Below, piece by piece: positions 1 through 9,432 of a DNA stretch of 64,000 nt. Both the position numbers and the translations under genes were made by a program. The notes under the pieces are model-generated. The model ran no database searches. It saw only the letters and a program-made list of their open reading frames with translations, and had not been told where the DNA came from. The stretch spans positions 3,782,001-3,846,000 of the forward strand of contig NZ_CP055153.1 of the NCBI RefSeq assembly GCF_014075995.1, read 5' to 3'. The stretch's first letter is position 1. Each line of letters begins with the position of its first letter. Source of the stretch: Adhaeribacter radiodurans. GTDB lineage: Bacteria > Bacteroidota > Bacteroidia > Cytophagales > Hymenobacteraceae.

Positions 1-2374
1 TCCGGGCCACGGCGATGTTGCTGTAGATTCGCACCTGGACTTACCGGTTATTAATAAAACCATGCCGCAACTGGAGGAACTGGAATTATACCCTTTCCGG
101 CAATTAATTCAGCAAGGCGTGGGCAGCGTTATGGTAGCGCACTTATATATCCCTACTATCGATACTATCCGTAACCAGGCAACCTCACTTTCCCGCATAA
201 ACGTGAGCGGCTTACTTCGTAGTGAATTAGGTTTTAAAGGGCTTACCTTTACCGATGCTTTGGAAATGAAAGGAGTTACTAAATTTTACCCGCAAGGGGA
301 AGCATCCGTCCAATCTCTGATAGCTGGTAACGACATGCTTTGCTTACCCGGCGATGTGGAAACCAGTATTAAAGCCATTCGGAAAGCCCGCCGCGAACAC
401 CGACTTACCTGGGCCGAAATAGATGAAAAAGTAAAAAAAGTTTTGCTGGCCAAATATAATTTAGGCTTAAATAAAAAAATAATTATTGATACTACCCGGT
501 TGGCGGCTGGCTTAAACTCCCAGGTAACTATTCTTAAAAGAGAAATTTACCAGCAGGCTATTACTTTAGTGCGGCAAACCGACCCTTCAGTACTACCTTT
601 AACCCCAGGTAAAAAAGTAGCATATGTGGGAATTGGCATTACCGAACCCAACCATTTTGCAAAGCAATTGCAACAAACATACGGGGCCGAGTGCTTTTAT
701 TTAGGCTATAAATCCGATACAACTCAGGCGCGGGCTATTTTAAATTCTTTGCGAGGCAAACAATACGACGCCATTATTCTGGGCTTACACCAGTATCAAA
801 GGTATCCGGCGAATAATTTTGGGATAAGTGCCGGAGCTCTCCAGTTATTACAGCAAATTCAGCAAATACCCAACACCCTGAGCCTGGCTTTTGGCAATCC
901 GTATGCTCTAAAAAACTTTGCAGGAGCCCGCAATTTAATTGCCGCATACGAAGACGATGAGGTGATGCAGGAAGTGGCGGTAAACGTGTTAAAAGGAATA
1001 ACTCCCACTCAGGGAAAATTACCTGTGACCGTATCGCCGGAATATGTATATGGCAGCGGCATTAAAACTGATTTTAATTTACCAACCGTTGCGCCTGAGC
1101 TGGTGGGTTTAGACTCTAATAAATTAAACCAGATTGATTCTTTGGCGAATAATGCCATTGCGAAGGGAGCTGTTCCGGGTTGTGTAATATTAGTAGCTAA
1201 AAATGGTAAAATTGCCTTTCATAGAGCGTATGGACACCTTGAATATAACAAAAAGGAACCGATAACCCTGGAAACAGTTTATGACCTGGCTTCGGTAACT
1301 AAAATTTCGGCTACTACCATGGCAGTTATGAAATTATTTGAAGAAGGGAAATTGGATTTGCAGAAAACGCTCGGCGATTATTTACCCGAGGTGAAAGGTT
1401 CAGATAAAGCGCCTCTTACCATTAAAGATATTCTGCTCCACCAGGCAGGCCTGATTGCTTTTATCACCTTTTATAAAGAAACCATGGATGAAGCAACCGG
1501 TAAACCTAAACCCGGAATTTACAGCTCTGTTGCCAATTCCAGGTATCCATTCCGGGTAGGAGAAGATATGTATTTACGTCGGGATTGGGCCGATACTTTA
1601 TCTAAACGGATTATTCAAAGTAAATTAGGTCCGGCCAATACGTACGTTTATAGCGATAATGATTTTATTTATTTAGGTAAAGTAGTTGCCCAGATATCAG
1701 GATTACCCTTAGATGAATACGTGCGGAGTACCTTTTATTTGCCGCTAGGTATGAGGACTACCACCTTTAAACCGCGGGAACATTTACCACTTAACAGCAT
1801 AGCTCCAACCGAGTACGAGCCTTTTTTCCGTAATCAGTTAGTTCGCGGCGATGTGCATGATCCCGGAGCAGCTCTTTTTGGCGGGGTGGCCGGACACGCC
1901 GGTTTATTTAGTAATGCTTACGATTTAGCCAAGCTATACCAGTTATTATTAAATGGCGGCGAATTAAACGGTGTCCGTTTATTTAAAAAAGAAACAATTT
2001 ATTTTTTTACCGCTTATCACAGCAACATAAGCCGCCGCGGATTAGGCTTTGATAAGCCGGAAAAAGATAATGCTACTCGCAAAACTCCTTACCCAACTTT
2101 AAGTGCATCGGAGGCTACCTTTGGCCATACTGGTTTTACGGGAACCTGTGTTTGGGCCGATCCTAAAAGCGACTTATTGTTTATATTTCTGTCTAACCGG
2201 GTCAATCCAAGGGTAAATAATAAATTAATGGAGATGAACGTGCGCGGCTCCATTCAGGAGGTAGTATATCAATCAATTATTAAACCTACCGCTAAAATTT
2301 TAAATACCACTAATAAACTGGCTAATAGTCAATTGAAAACCAGTAAGGTTAAAAAGCCACGTAGTAGAAGTTAA
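1..2374 (+). CDS. GH3 beta-N-acetylglucosaminidase / serine hydrolase fusion (5' end outside window)
   Basis: The reading frame is open from the first bases, so the gene starts before the window; the ATG at 62 is internal. The visible N-terminal part is the end of a GH3 catalytic domain: the PGHGD...DSH loop (bases 2-34), which in NagZ-type enzymes holds the Asp-His acid/base pair, and FTDALEMKGV (about 248-277), which holds the nucleophile Asp. A middle Rossmann-like GH3 C-terminal region follows. From about base 1110 there is a complete beta-lactamase/transpeptidase-like serine hydrolase domain: SVTK (SxxK) at 1292-1303, a YSDND box near 1650 and HTG near 2127. Such fusions are known in Bacteroidota and are thought to act on peptidoglycan fragments in the periplasm. 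The function of the hydrolase half is inferred. The C-terminus is a basic tail. Confidence 0.9.
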   Translation, partial: PGHGDVAVDSHLDLPVINKTMPQLEELELYPFRQLIQQGVGSVMVAHLYIPTIDTIRNQATSLSRINVSGLLRSELGFKGLTFTDALEMKGVTKFYPQGEASVQSLIAGNDMLCLPGDVETSIKAIRKARREHRLTWAEIDEKVKKVLLAKYNLGLNKKIIIDTTRLAAGLNSQVTILKREIYQQAITLVRQTDPSVLPLTPGKKVAYVGIGITEPNHFAKQLQQTYGAECFYLGYKSDTTQARAILNSLRGKQYDAIILGLHQYQRYPANNFGISAGALQLLQQIQQIPNTLSLAFGNPYALKNFAGARNLIAAYEDDEVMQEVAVNVLKGITPTQGKLPVTVSPEYVYGSGIKTDFNLPTVAPELVGLDSNKLNQIDSLANNAIAKGAVPGCVILVAKNGKIAFHRAYGHLEYNKKEPITLETVYDLASVTKISATTMAVMKLFEEGKLDLQKTLGDYLPEVKGSDKAPLTIKDILLHQAGLIAFITFYKETMDEATGKPKPGIYSSVANSRYPFRVGEDMYLRRDWADTLSKRIIQSKLGPANTYVYSDNDFIYLGKVVAQISGLPLDEYVRSTFYLPLGMRTTTFKPREHLPLNSIAPTEYEPFFRNQLVRGDVHDPGAALFGGVAGHAGLFSNAYDLAKLYQLLLNGGELNGVRLFKKETIYFFTAYHSNISRRGLGFDKPEKDNATRKTPYPTLSASEATFGHTGFTGTCVWADPKSDLLFIFLSNRVNPRVNNKLMEMNVRGSIQEVVYQSIIKPTAKILNTTNKLANSQLKTSKVKKPRSRS

Positions 2375-2542
2375 TTAGTACGGCTTAAGTTTTTGTATTT
2401 AGTAAATTTAATTCCATATAAGAGAAATAGAAAGGTGGTTATTAGGTTTTGAGTTTATAAATATAGGTTTATCACTTTCCTTTACTATGTAATAAGTTCT
2501 AAGCTGATATTAAACAAAAATATTTAGCTGGTAAGCTAATAT

Positions 2543-2582
2543 AAAAAAGCCATTGCCGTTTGTAAACGGCAATGGCTTTTTT
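2543..2582. terminator. Bidirectional intrinsic terminator
   Basis: A perfect 19-bp inverted repeat (2543-2561 with 2564-2582) has a 2-nt loop, with A-run and T-run ends. It sits between the convergent GH3 fusion gene and the SnoaL-like gene, so it can stop transcription from both sides. Confidence 0.9.
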
Positions 2583-2598
2583 ATTCAGTTCAAAAAAT

Positions 2599-2979
2599 TC
2601 AGCTATTTACTTTAACGGCACTTAGCTGCTGCATTAAGGTATTCGAATCGGCTTGCATCCAATGTTTAACAATTTTGTTATTATCCACCTCATAAATAAT
2701 AATGCCTTCTGTACTTACTTTACGTCCAGTTGGTGGAATTCCAAAAAGGTCACCTTTGTGTTCGCCTTCCAGAACAAACCGAATAACTACTTTATTGCCT
2801 TCCGTAATAATATCTTTTGGGATTAGCTGGTAATTAGGTAAACCTGCTTCAAAGAATAAAACATGTCCTTTTAATTCCGGATCAGCTACATATTTATCAA
2901 TCACTGCTTCGGACTTGCTGTTGCTAATGGCGCCAATATACTCTAAAATAAACTGGCGACTTTCTTCGGTAGTCATCAT
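2599..2979 (-). CDS. SnoaL-like ester cyclase family protein
   Basis: The 126-residue single-domain protein has the SnoaL/NTF2-like pattern: an N-terminal helix (SRQFILEYIGAISN), a central strand region with GEHKGDLFGIPPTGR, and the end strand IIIYEVDNNKIVKHWMQAD. The GIPPTGR...K..HW pattern is characteristic of the SnoaL-like polyketide cyclase group widespread in bacteria. There is no signal peptide, so it is probably cytoplasmic. No polyketide gene lies nearby, so the substrate is unknown. It is transcribed alone, with a strong terminator directly downstream. Confidence 0.82.
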   Translation of the reverse strand: MMTTEESRQFILEYIGAISNSKSEAVIDKYVADPELKGHVLFFEAGLPNYQLIPKDIITEGNKVVIRFVLEGEHKGDLFGIPPTGRKVSTEGIIIYEVDNNKIVKHWMQADSNTLMQQLSAVKVNS

Positions 2980-3583
2980 AGTTTTCTCTTTTTAAAGTTT
3001 AGGTAAATAGTATAGGAAATGGAAATATGTCTTTCAGAACTCCGTTAAGAATGGAAATAAATTTTTATTGAAAGCAAAACAGGGCGCATTATAGCCAATT
3101 ACCTACCCCCTAAGTTTCATAGAAGAAATTATTATAAGAGGGTATTCTAAAGAGTGTTCGTATTTCCGGATTTACTAAAAAGCACATAAACCGGAAGAGC
3201 AGGATCAGGAAAGATACTCTTCACTACTCTTTTTAGGGATTAAGTATCTTGAAGAATATTAATATAAATATAAGATTAATTCAAAATAAAAACATTGTTC
3301 AAAAGTATTTTATTTAAAAAGTAGTTGCTTTTGTATATTCACCTACCTTCAAACACCTATCGCTTAAAACGAAATGGGTATTTAATATTTTTAATACGTG
3401 TGTTACGCAGATAGCAATCCTGAATTTTTACTATTTTAAAAGTAATTTCAAAAATTTAGTAAACATTACAGACCCGGTACCCCGTAAGAGGAAAAGCCAA
3501 GCTTAATCAATTTCGTTTTTTATTATTCCATTCCTTTTAGGCTAAAATTTTATTAAACCAGTCTAATGCTTTACTTTGAGCCT
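2980..3583. other. Intergenic region, about 600 bp
   Basis: AT-rich spacer between the divergent SnoaL-like and DUF481 genes. It must hold both promoters, but no box matches the TTTG-N19-TAnnTTTG consensus convincingly. No conserved ORF or strong hairpin was seen. Confidence 0.5.
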
Positions 3584-4408
3584 ATGAATACACGCTTTAC
3601 TCCTTACTGTTGCCGGTTATTATTAGCGTTACCGTTAATTTTTCTAGGTTTTTGTGCAAATGCCCAGCAACCCACTGGTACACCGGTCCGACAAGACTCT
3701 ATCCTGGGCATGCCTGCAGATAGTATTCCTAAACCTAAAGCTGCTATTCTAGATAGTTTAAGTTACCGATTTATTGGAGATGGTAATTTTTCGCGGGGTA
3801 ATGTAAACCGCAGCTTATTGGTTTTACGCGCCGAAATTAATCTTCTCGGGCCAGCTATTAATATTTCTACTAATCCGCGGTTTACTTACGGCAAACAGAA
3901 CCGGATTTTAGCCGAACGTGACACGTACGTAGATTTATTTATAGATGTTTTTAAGAAACGGAAAGTGTACGTATTTGGCTTAGGAACCATTGAAAGAAGC
4001 AATTTACGTGGTATAGATTGGCGTAAATTAGCTGGGGCTGGAGTTGGTTTCCGCCTCTTCCAAAACGATCGCCATAATGTGTCCTTAACCGATGCCGTTA
4101 TTTATGAATCTACCAATTTTGAAGAACGCCCTACTACTTCCATCGTTCGAAATTCAATGCGGTTAAAAGGAAAACATTCTTTTTTAAACGATAGAATGCG
4201 GCTCACGCATATTAGTTTTTACCAACCAGCCATCAATAATTTTTCGAATGTACGCTGGAATACTTTAATAACTTTAGAATTACCAATAAACCGGTGGGTA
4301 AGTATGCGAGGTAGTTTTGAGAACTCCTATGAAAGTGTGGTGGATGTTACCCGGAAACGAAATGATACGCGCTTTACGTTTGGTATTTCGATAGGTAACC
4401 GTCAATAG
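3584..4408 (+). CDS. Outer-membrane DUF481-like protein
   Basis: The start is placed at the second ATG because the sequence then begins with a clean signal peptide (MNTRFTPYCCRLLLALPL...CANAQQ, cleavage near residue 28); an upstream ATG at 3566 would add six residues. The mature part is a run of amphipathic beta-strands (for example RFIGDGNFSRGNVNRSLL, RFTYGKQNR, VYVFGLGTIERSNLRG) ending in an aromatic/basic C-terminal strand (TRFTFGISIGNRQ). This fits the DUF481/YdiY-type outer-membrane barrel family. It is monocistronic. Its role is unknown; members are often linked to envelope or salt stress. Confidence 0.7.
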   Translation: MNTRFTPYCCRLLLALPLIFLGFCANAQQPTGTPVRQDSILGMPADSIPKPKAAILDSLSYRFIGDGNFSRGNVNRSLLVLRAEINLLGPAINISTNPRFTYGKQNRILAERDTYVDLFIDVFKKRKVYVFGLGTIERSNLRGIDWRKLAGAGVGFRLFQNDRHNVSLTDAVIYESTNFEERPTTSIVRNSMRLKGKHSFLNDRMRLTHISFYQPAINNFSNVRWNTLITLELPINRWVSMRGSFENSYESVVDVTRKRNDTRFTFGISIGNRQ

Positions 4409-4434
4409 CAATTATTTATTTTTTAATTTTACCG

Positions 4435-5046
4435 TTAATTCATTCGTTCAACAGTCTGGGTAAATTCAGGTAAAAATTTCTGACCGGCGCTGGTAACGAT
4501 ACCAGAAGCGAATAGTTTTACATTTAACCGGTAAATTTCTAAACGTTTAAATTTTTCGGGTTGAAAAGTTTCAGAATAAAATATCCCTTCTAACTGGCTA
4601 ATGTACAACTGCGCTAAAACTTCCGGATCTAATTCGGCGCGGTAAAGTCCGGTTTGAATTCCCCGGCTAAAGTTAGTTCTAAACCTCTGAATTATGGTTT
4701 CTTCTTTAAAACTTTCCCATAAATCATGAGCCGTAGGGTAATATTTTCTCAGATCATTAAAGAAAGAAGCATGAATAGCTATAAATCTTTGCAGAAGGTT
4801 ATTTAACGTAAAACAAAATTCCTGCACTGCATTTTCCTGGCTCGTAATTTCTGTTTCAACGGAACAGCAAAGACTGGTTTTCAGCATTTCTTCAATTAAA
4901 TGGTCTTTGTTTTCGAACCATTTGTAAACTGTTTTTTTAGATATACCCAGGTCCTGGGCTATATCATCCATGGATGTGCTTTTTATGCCCCGATAAATAA
5001 ATAATTCTAAAGCCCGGTTTAAAATTCTCTCTCTCAATGCCAGCAA
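4435..5046 (-). CDS. TetR/AcrR family transcriptional regulator
   Basis: The 203-residue protein has an N-terminal TetR helix-turn-helix (about residues 5-50: ALELFIYRGIKSTSMDDIA then LGISKKTVYKWFENKDHLI). The C-terminal ligand/dimer domain is divergent, as usual. The gene is the last co-directional gene after the RND pump (112-bp gap), so it may sense pump substrates and control the efflux genes; this is inferred from position. The start used is a TTG; the frame stays open upstream without a good ATG, so the exact N-terminus is uncertain by a few residues. Confidence 0.85.
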   Translation of the reverse strand: MLALRERILNRALELFIYRGIKSTSMDDIAQDLGISKKTVYKWFENKDHLIEEMLKTSLCCSVETEITSQENAVQEFCFTLNNLLQRFIAIHASFFNDLRKYYPTAHDLWESFKEETIIQRFRTNFSRGIQTGLYRAELDPEVLAQLYISQLEGIFYSETFQPEKFKRLEIYRLNVKLFASGIVTSAGQKFLPEFTQTVERMN

Positions 5047-5158
5047 AAAATTTAAAATTCTATATTCTTTTACTATTAAAATTTTAAAAAGATTACGCCT
5101 ACCAAACCGGACTTTTAAGAGTACGGCTGAGTAGGCGTAAACTATTATTTTATAATAA

Positions 5159-8100
5159 TTAAGCGTGCATCAGCTTTTCTTCCATCTCCGCAGTTTCGCG
5201 TTCCAGCTCTTCTACGGTTTTATCTTCCAGCTCAATCTTCGTGGTTTTGTCTAAGCCAAACTTAGCTAAAATCCGGTCGAAGATGTAGTAGATAATCGGT
5301 ACTACAATCAGGGTTAAGAACATCGAACTGCTCAAACCACCAATCAAGGCCCAAGCCAAACCGTTTTTAGAAGCAGCTACGGCCCCACCGGCTAACGCAA
5401 TCGGCAACATACCAATTACCATCGCCAGAGTAGTCATCAGAATCGGACGGAAACGAATCCGCACAGCTTCCACCAAGGCTTGCTTCACTGGTACTCCCTC
5501 CGACTTCAGCTTGTTCGTAAAGTCAACCACCATAATCGCGTTCTTCGCTACCAGACCAATCATCATGATAATACCCAGGATAGAGAAAATACTCAAGGTT
5601 TCAGATGCTAATGCCAGGGCCAGTAAAGCACCGATAATCGCCAATGGAATAGAGAACAATACTACAAACGGATACACGTAACTGTCGTACAAGCCCACCA
5701 TAATCAAATACATGAAGATAATGGAAGCGAGTAAGGCTACTCCTAAAGTACCAAAACCTTCGGATTGGTTTTTCAGGTTACCTTCGTAAGTAATACCTAC
5801 TCCTTGCGGCATTTTAAGAGCCGCTAATCTTTGCTGAATCTCCGCACCCACCGAACCAGACGGACGACCTACCACCTGTGAGTTTACGTTAACGGAAGTT
5901 ACCCGGTCGGTACGCTCCAGTTTAGAAGGTCCGGAGGATTGTTTGATATCCGCAAACTGACCTAAACGAATGGTTTGTCCGGCATTGTTCACGAATGCTA
6001 AATTTGCAATGTCGGTAACGTTGCGGCGGTCGAACTCATCCAGACGAATGTTAATGTCGTAGTTGTTGGTACCTTGGCGGTATTCGGCATCGGTATTGCC
6101 GCTAAATGCTACCTGCATACCTGCTCCTACCGTTTCCAGAGTTAAACCTAAACTGGCCATTTTATCGCGATCTACGGCTACTTCAATTTCCGGATTACCA
6201 CCTTCCACCGAAGTTTCCACGTCAGAAGTACCAGGTACTTTTACTACCTCGTTCATTACCCGCTGCGAGAAATTTAATAAAGTATCCAGGTTAGGACCAG
6301 ACAACACAATCTGGATCGGAGCCTGGGAGCTACCCACTAAACCAACCGGAACTGGCGTTACTTTTACTCCAGGAATTAAGCTTTCTACTTCGGCCTTAAC
6401 CAAACGGCTGAATTTCTCGGTGCTAAAATCACGTTTTTCCACGGGCACCAATGCCACGAACACCTCGGATTCATAAGCCGAACTCTGACCTTGCTGCGAC
6501 GAAGATGTAGCGCCTACCGTTGTAAATACCCGGGTAATCTCTGGATACTTTTGCAGATAGTTTTCAATTTTAGTAGTAGCGGCATTGGTTTGTTCTACGG
6601 TTGCATTCTTAGGTAACTCTAACTGGAAGTTAACTTCTCCCCGGTCACCGTTACCAATAAATTCGCTACCGATAAAACCGGCTGGGATTAACATGACCGA
6701 ACCCACAAAGGCCACCACAGTTAAAGTTAATACTACAATTTTGTGGTTAAAAGCCCATTTTAGAGTGCTGGCAAATACCTCAATTACCCGGTCCAGGAAA
6801 CGTTCGAAAGCCAAAATAAAGCGGCCAAACAAGTTCTTATTTGAAACGTGCTCCAATTTAGAAAAACGGCTGGCTAACAGCGGAATCAAGGTAAACGCTA
6901 CGAACAAACTAATTAAAGTTGCAACGGCCACTACCACGGCAAACTGCCGCAGAATATCCGATACCAAACCACTAGATAGAGCCAGCGGCACGAATACCAC
7001 CACAATTACCAAAGTAATGGAGGTTACCGTAGCGCTAATTTCCCGGATACCATCGTAAGCAGCTTGCGCCGGTTTCTTACCCATCTCCATGTGCCGGTAT
7101 ATATTTTCAATCACCACAATCGCATCATCCACCAGAATACCTACAACTAACGAAATCGCCATTAAAGACATCAGGTTCAAGGAGAAGCCAAACAAGTAAA
7201 TGGCAATAAAGGTTGCTACCAAAGAAGCCGGAATGGAAATCATTACAATTACCGCGTTGCGTAAGCTATGCAGGAACAATAACATTACCACGGCTACCAG
7301 GATAACGGCTAAGAACAAGTCGTGCATAACCGAATCGGCGGCTTCCAGGGTAAATTGCGAGCTATCGTTTGCAATATTAAATTTAAGACCAACGTTGGCG
7401 TACGTTTTTTCTAACTGAGCCAAAGTAGCGCGGGTTTGTTCACTTACTTCCACGGCATTAGCATCCGATTGTTTCTGGATAGTAATACCTACGGACGGTT
7501 TAGAATTTATCCGGCTAAGGATTTCTACGTCTTTCTGGGAATCTTGTACCTCTGCTAAATCGCTTAAGCGCACGACACCCCGGTTATCCTGGCGGATTAC
7601 TAAATTTTGCAATTGGTTTAAAGAAGAAAACTTACCAGCCAATCGAATTTGGGTTTGGCCGTTCGCATCTTTAATCTCACCCGTCGGGAAGTCTAAGTTA
7701 GAGCTCCGTACCATTTGCATTACCTGCAACGAAGAAATGCCGTAGGCTTCGAGTTTATTGGCGTTCAGGTTAATTTTAATTTCGCGTTCCTGACCACCTA
7801 AGATTTTAATTTGTGCTACCCCTTGCGCCCGGGATAATTGCGGCTTAATCTGGTTATCGATCAAGTCGAAAAAATCGGTAGCGGGCATATTCGCGGTAGC
7901 GCCCATTTTAATAATGGGCAAATCGTCGAAGTCGAATTTACCTAAAGCAGGTGGGTCGGCATCCTCGGGCAACTGGGCCAGAATAGCGTTTACTTTCCGC
8001 TGCGCATCCTGCAAACTTAAATCAACGTTGGTACCTTGTTTTAAATTGATAACAATAATCGAGAAGCTTTCCTGCGAGGTACTTTTAATATTGTCCACGT

Positions 8101-8326
8101 TTTCCAGGGAAGAAATCGCATCTTCAATTTCCTTGGTTACTGAGTTTTCTACCTCCGAAGGCGAAGCACCCGGATACAAGGTGGTAATAGTAAGTACCGG
8201 CGGACTGAATTTTGGCAACAACTCGTAATTCAACGATTTGTAAGCCCCAACCCCCAGCAAGGTTAACACGGTGAAAACCACTACCACAATGGTCGACCGC
8301 TGTATGGATAATTTCGTTATATTCAT
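5159..8326 (-). CDS. Efflux RND transporter permease, HAE1/AcrB type
   Basis: The 1055-residue inner-membrane proton/drug antiporter has a full RND architecture: TM1 at the N-terminus (STIVVVVFTVLTLLGVGAY), a periplasmic porter loop, a TM2-6 block with the proton-relay pair in VGILVDDAIVVIENIY (near residue 400), a second TM7 and porter loop, and a TM8-12 block with MIGLVAKNAIMVVDF. The length fits the family (about 1030-1070). It should form the tripartite pump with the adaptor (37 bp upstream) and TolC protein encoded just before it. The C-terminal tail is charged and Glu-rich. Substrates cannot be read from sequence. Confidence 0.95.
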   Translation of the reverse strand: MNITKLSIQRSTIVVVVFTVLTLLGVGAYKSLNYELLPKFSPPVLTITTLYPGASPSEVENSVTKEIEDAISSLENVDNIKSTSQESFSIIVINLKQGTNVDLSLQDAQRKVNAILAQLPEDADPPALGKFDFDDLPIIKMGATANMPATDFFDLIDNQIKPQLSRAQGVAQIKILGGQEREIKINLNANKLEAYGISSLQVMQMVRSSNLDFPTGEIKDANGQTQIRLAGKFSSLNQLQNLVIRQDNRGVVRLSDLAEVQDSQKDVEILSRINSKPSVGITIQKQSDANAVEVSEQTRATLAQLEKTYANVGLKFNIANDSSQFTLEAADSVMHDLFLAVILVAVVMLLFLHSLRNAVIVMISIPASLVATFIAIYLFGFSLNLMSLMAISLVVGILVDDAIVVIENIYRHMEMGKKPAQAAYDGIREISATVTSITLVIVVVFVPLALSSGLVSDILRQFAVVVAVATLISLFVAFTLIPLLASRFSKLEHVSNKNLFGRFILAFERFLDRVIEVFASTLKWAFNHKIVVLTLTVVAFVGSVMLIPAGFIGSEFIGNGDRGEVNFQLELPKNATVEQTNAATTKIENYLQKYPEITRVFTTVGATSSSQQGQSSAYESEVFVALVPVEKRDFSTEKFSRLVKAEVESLIPGVKVTPVPVGLVGSSQAPIQIVLSGPNLDTLLNFSQRVMNEVVKVPGTSDVETSVEGGNPEIEVAVDRDKMASLGLTLETVGAGMQVAFSGNTDAEYRQGTNNYDINIRLDEFDRRNVTDIANLAFVNNAGQTIRLGQFADIKQSSGPSKLERTDRVTSVNVNSQVVGRPSGSVGAEIQQRLAALKMPQGVGITYEGNLKNQSEGFGTLGVALLASIIFMYLIMVGLYDSYVYPFVVLFSIPLAIIGALLALALASETLSIFSILGIIMMIGLVAKNAIMVVDFTNKLKSEGVPVKQALVEAVRIRFRPILMTTLAMVIGMLPIALAGGAVAASKNGLAWALIGGLSSSMFLTLIVVPIIYYIFDRILAKFGLDKTTKIELEDKTVEELERETAEMEEKLMHA

Positions 8327-8363
8327 TTTGTTTTATTTCTTACGTTTTCGGGTAAATCCCAAA

Positions 8364-9416
8364 TTAAAGAACACTCACTTTTAAGCCATCGCGTAGGTTA
8401 ATCTGGCCGCTTTGTACTACCTTCTCGCCGGCTTTTAAACCTTGGGCAATCTCCACCTGGTCCTGGGTAATGGTACCAATTTTTACTTTGCGTAAGCGGG
8501 CAACATTGTTTTCAACCACGTAAACTGATGGATCCTGAATGCTACCTACAATAGCTTCGCGCGGGATTAAAAGTGCGTCGCGGGTATCAGCAATTTCGAA
8601 AGCAGCAGTACCGTACATGCCAGCCCGTAAGCTATTCGCATTTGAATTTTTCACCTCAATCTCCACGTCGTATTTTAATGAGTTATCGGCTTGCGCCGCA
8701 ATAGCCGTAACAACACCCGGGAAAGTTTGACCCGCGTTTACATCGGCTTTAACTTCTACTTTAGCGCCTTTTTTAATTAATAATACTTGAGCTTCGTCTA
8801 CTTTCACGTTCAATTTCAAGCGGTCTACATTCACGATGTCGTACAGCTTGGTGCCGGCATTTAAATAAGAACCTACTTCGATGTACATTTCGTTAATTTC
8901 TCCGGAAATAGGGGCCGTGATGCGGGTTTTAGCTACCCGTTGGCGGGCATTTATTAACTGCGCCTGGGTGGTTTGCACTTGTAAGCGGGCATCTTCTAAC
9001 TGGCGTTTAGTAATAGCTTCGCCGGAAGCTAAGTTCTCAAAGCGGCCTAAATCTCTTTTGGCTTTTTCGTAATTAGCTTCAATAGTAGCTAAATCTGCTT
9101 TGGCAGTATTGGCTTCTACCTGCACCAATAATTCACCCTGACGTACCCGGTCGCCTTTCCGCTTTGATACTTGCTGGATTTGACCAGTAGCTTCGGACAG
9201 TAAGGTTAAGGTTTGCACCGGCCTGAAATTACCTTGGGCGTTAAAAGATTTATCTATTTTACCCACTTTAGGTGCGGTTACCTGCACCGAAATGGCTTCG
9301 CTTTTAATTTCGGCTACCGAGGCTTCGGTGGCCATTTCTTCTTTATTCCGAATTAATTTAAACGCTACCGCACCTACGAGTACCAGCGCAACCAGAATAT
9401 AAATCAGTTTTTTCAT
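8364..9416 (-). CDS. Efflux RND transporter periplasmic adaptor subunit (MFP)
   Basis: The 350-residue protein has one N-terminal membrane anchor (MKKLIYILVALVLVGAVAFK), then a lipoyl-like half (VTAPKVGKIDKSF...LTLLSEATGQIQQV), an alpha-hairpin (ANYEKAKRDLGRFENLA...RQLEDARLQVQTTQAQ), the second lipoyl half (ITAPISGEINEMYIEVG), and beta-barrel/MP domains ending in GLKAGEKVVQSGQINLRDG. This is the AcrA/MexA-type adaptor that bridges pump and outer-membrane channel. It lies 16 bp after the TolC gene and 37 bp before the pump, so the three are one operon. Confidence 0.95.
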   Translation of the reverse strand: MKKLIYILVALVLVGAVAFKLIRNKEEMATEASVAEIKSEAISVQVTAPKVGKIDKSFNAQGNFRPVQTLTLLSEATGQIQQVSKRKGDRVRQGELLVQVEANTAKADLATIEANYEKAKRDLGRFENLASGEAITKRQLEDARLQVQTTQAQLINARQRVAKTRITAPISGEINEMYIEVGSYLNAGTKLYDIVNVDRLKLNVKVDEAQVLLIKKGAKVEVKADVNAGQTFPGVVTAIAAQADNSLKYDVEIEVKNSNANSLRAGMYGTAAFEIADTRDALLIPREAIVGSIQDPSVYVVENNVARLRKVKIGTITQDQVEIAQGLKAGEKVVQSGQINLRDGLKVSVL

Positions 9417-9432
9417 TGTTCTTTGTGTAATT

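Noticed and set aside
6063-8228. Plus-strand ORFs opposite the RND pump (for example 6063-6476, 6585-7058, 7914-8228)
   Set aside because: They are antisense shadows of a strongly conserved gene, with no family resemblance and Thr/Ser-rich composition from reversed codons.
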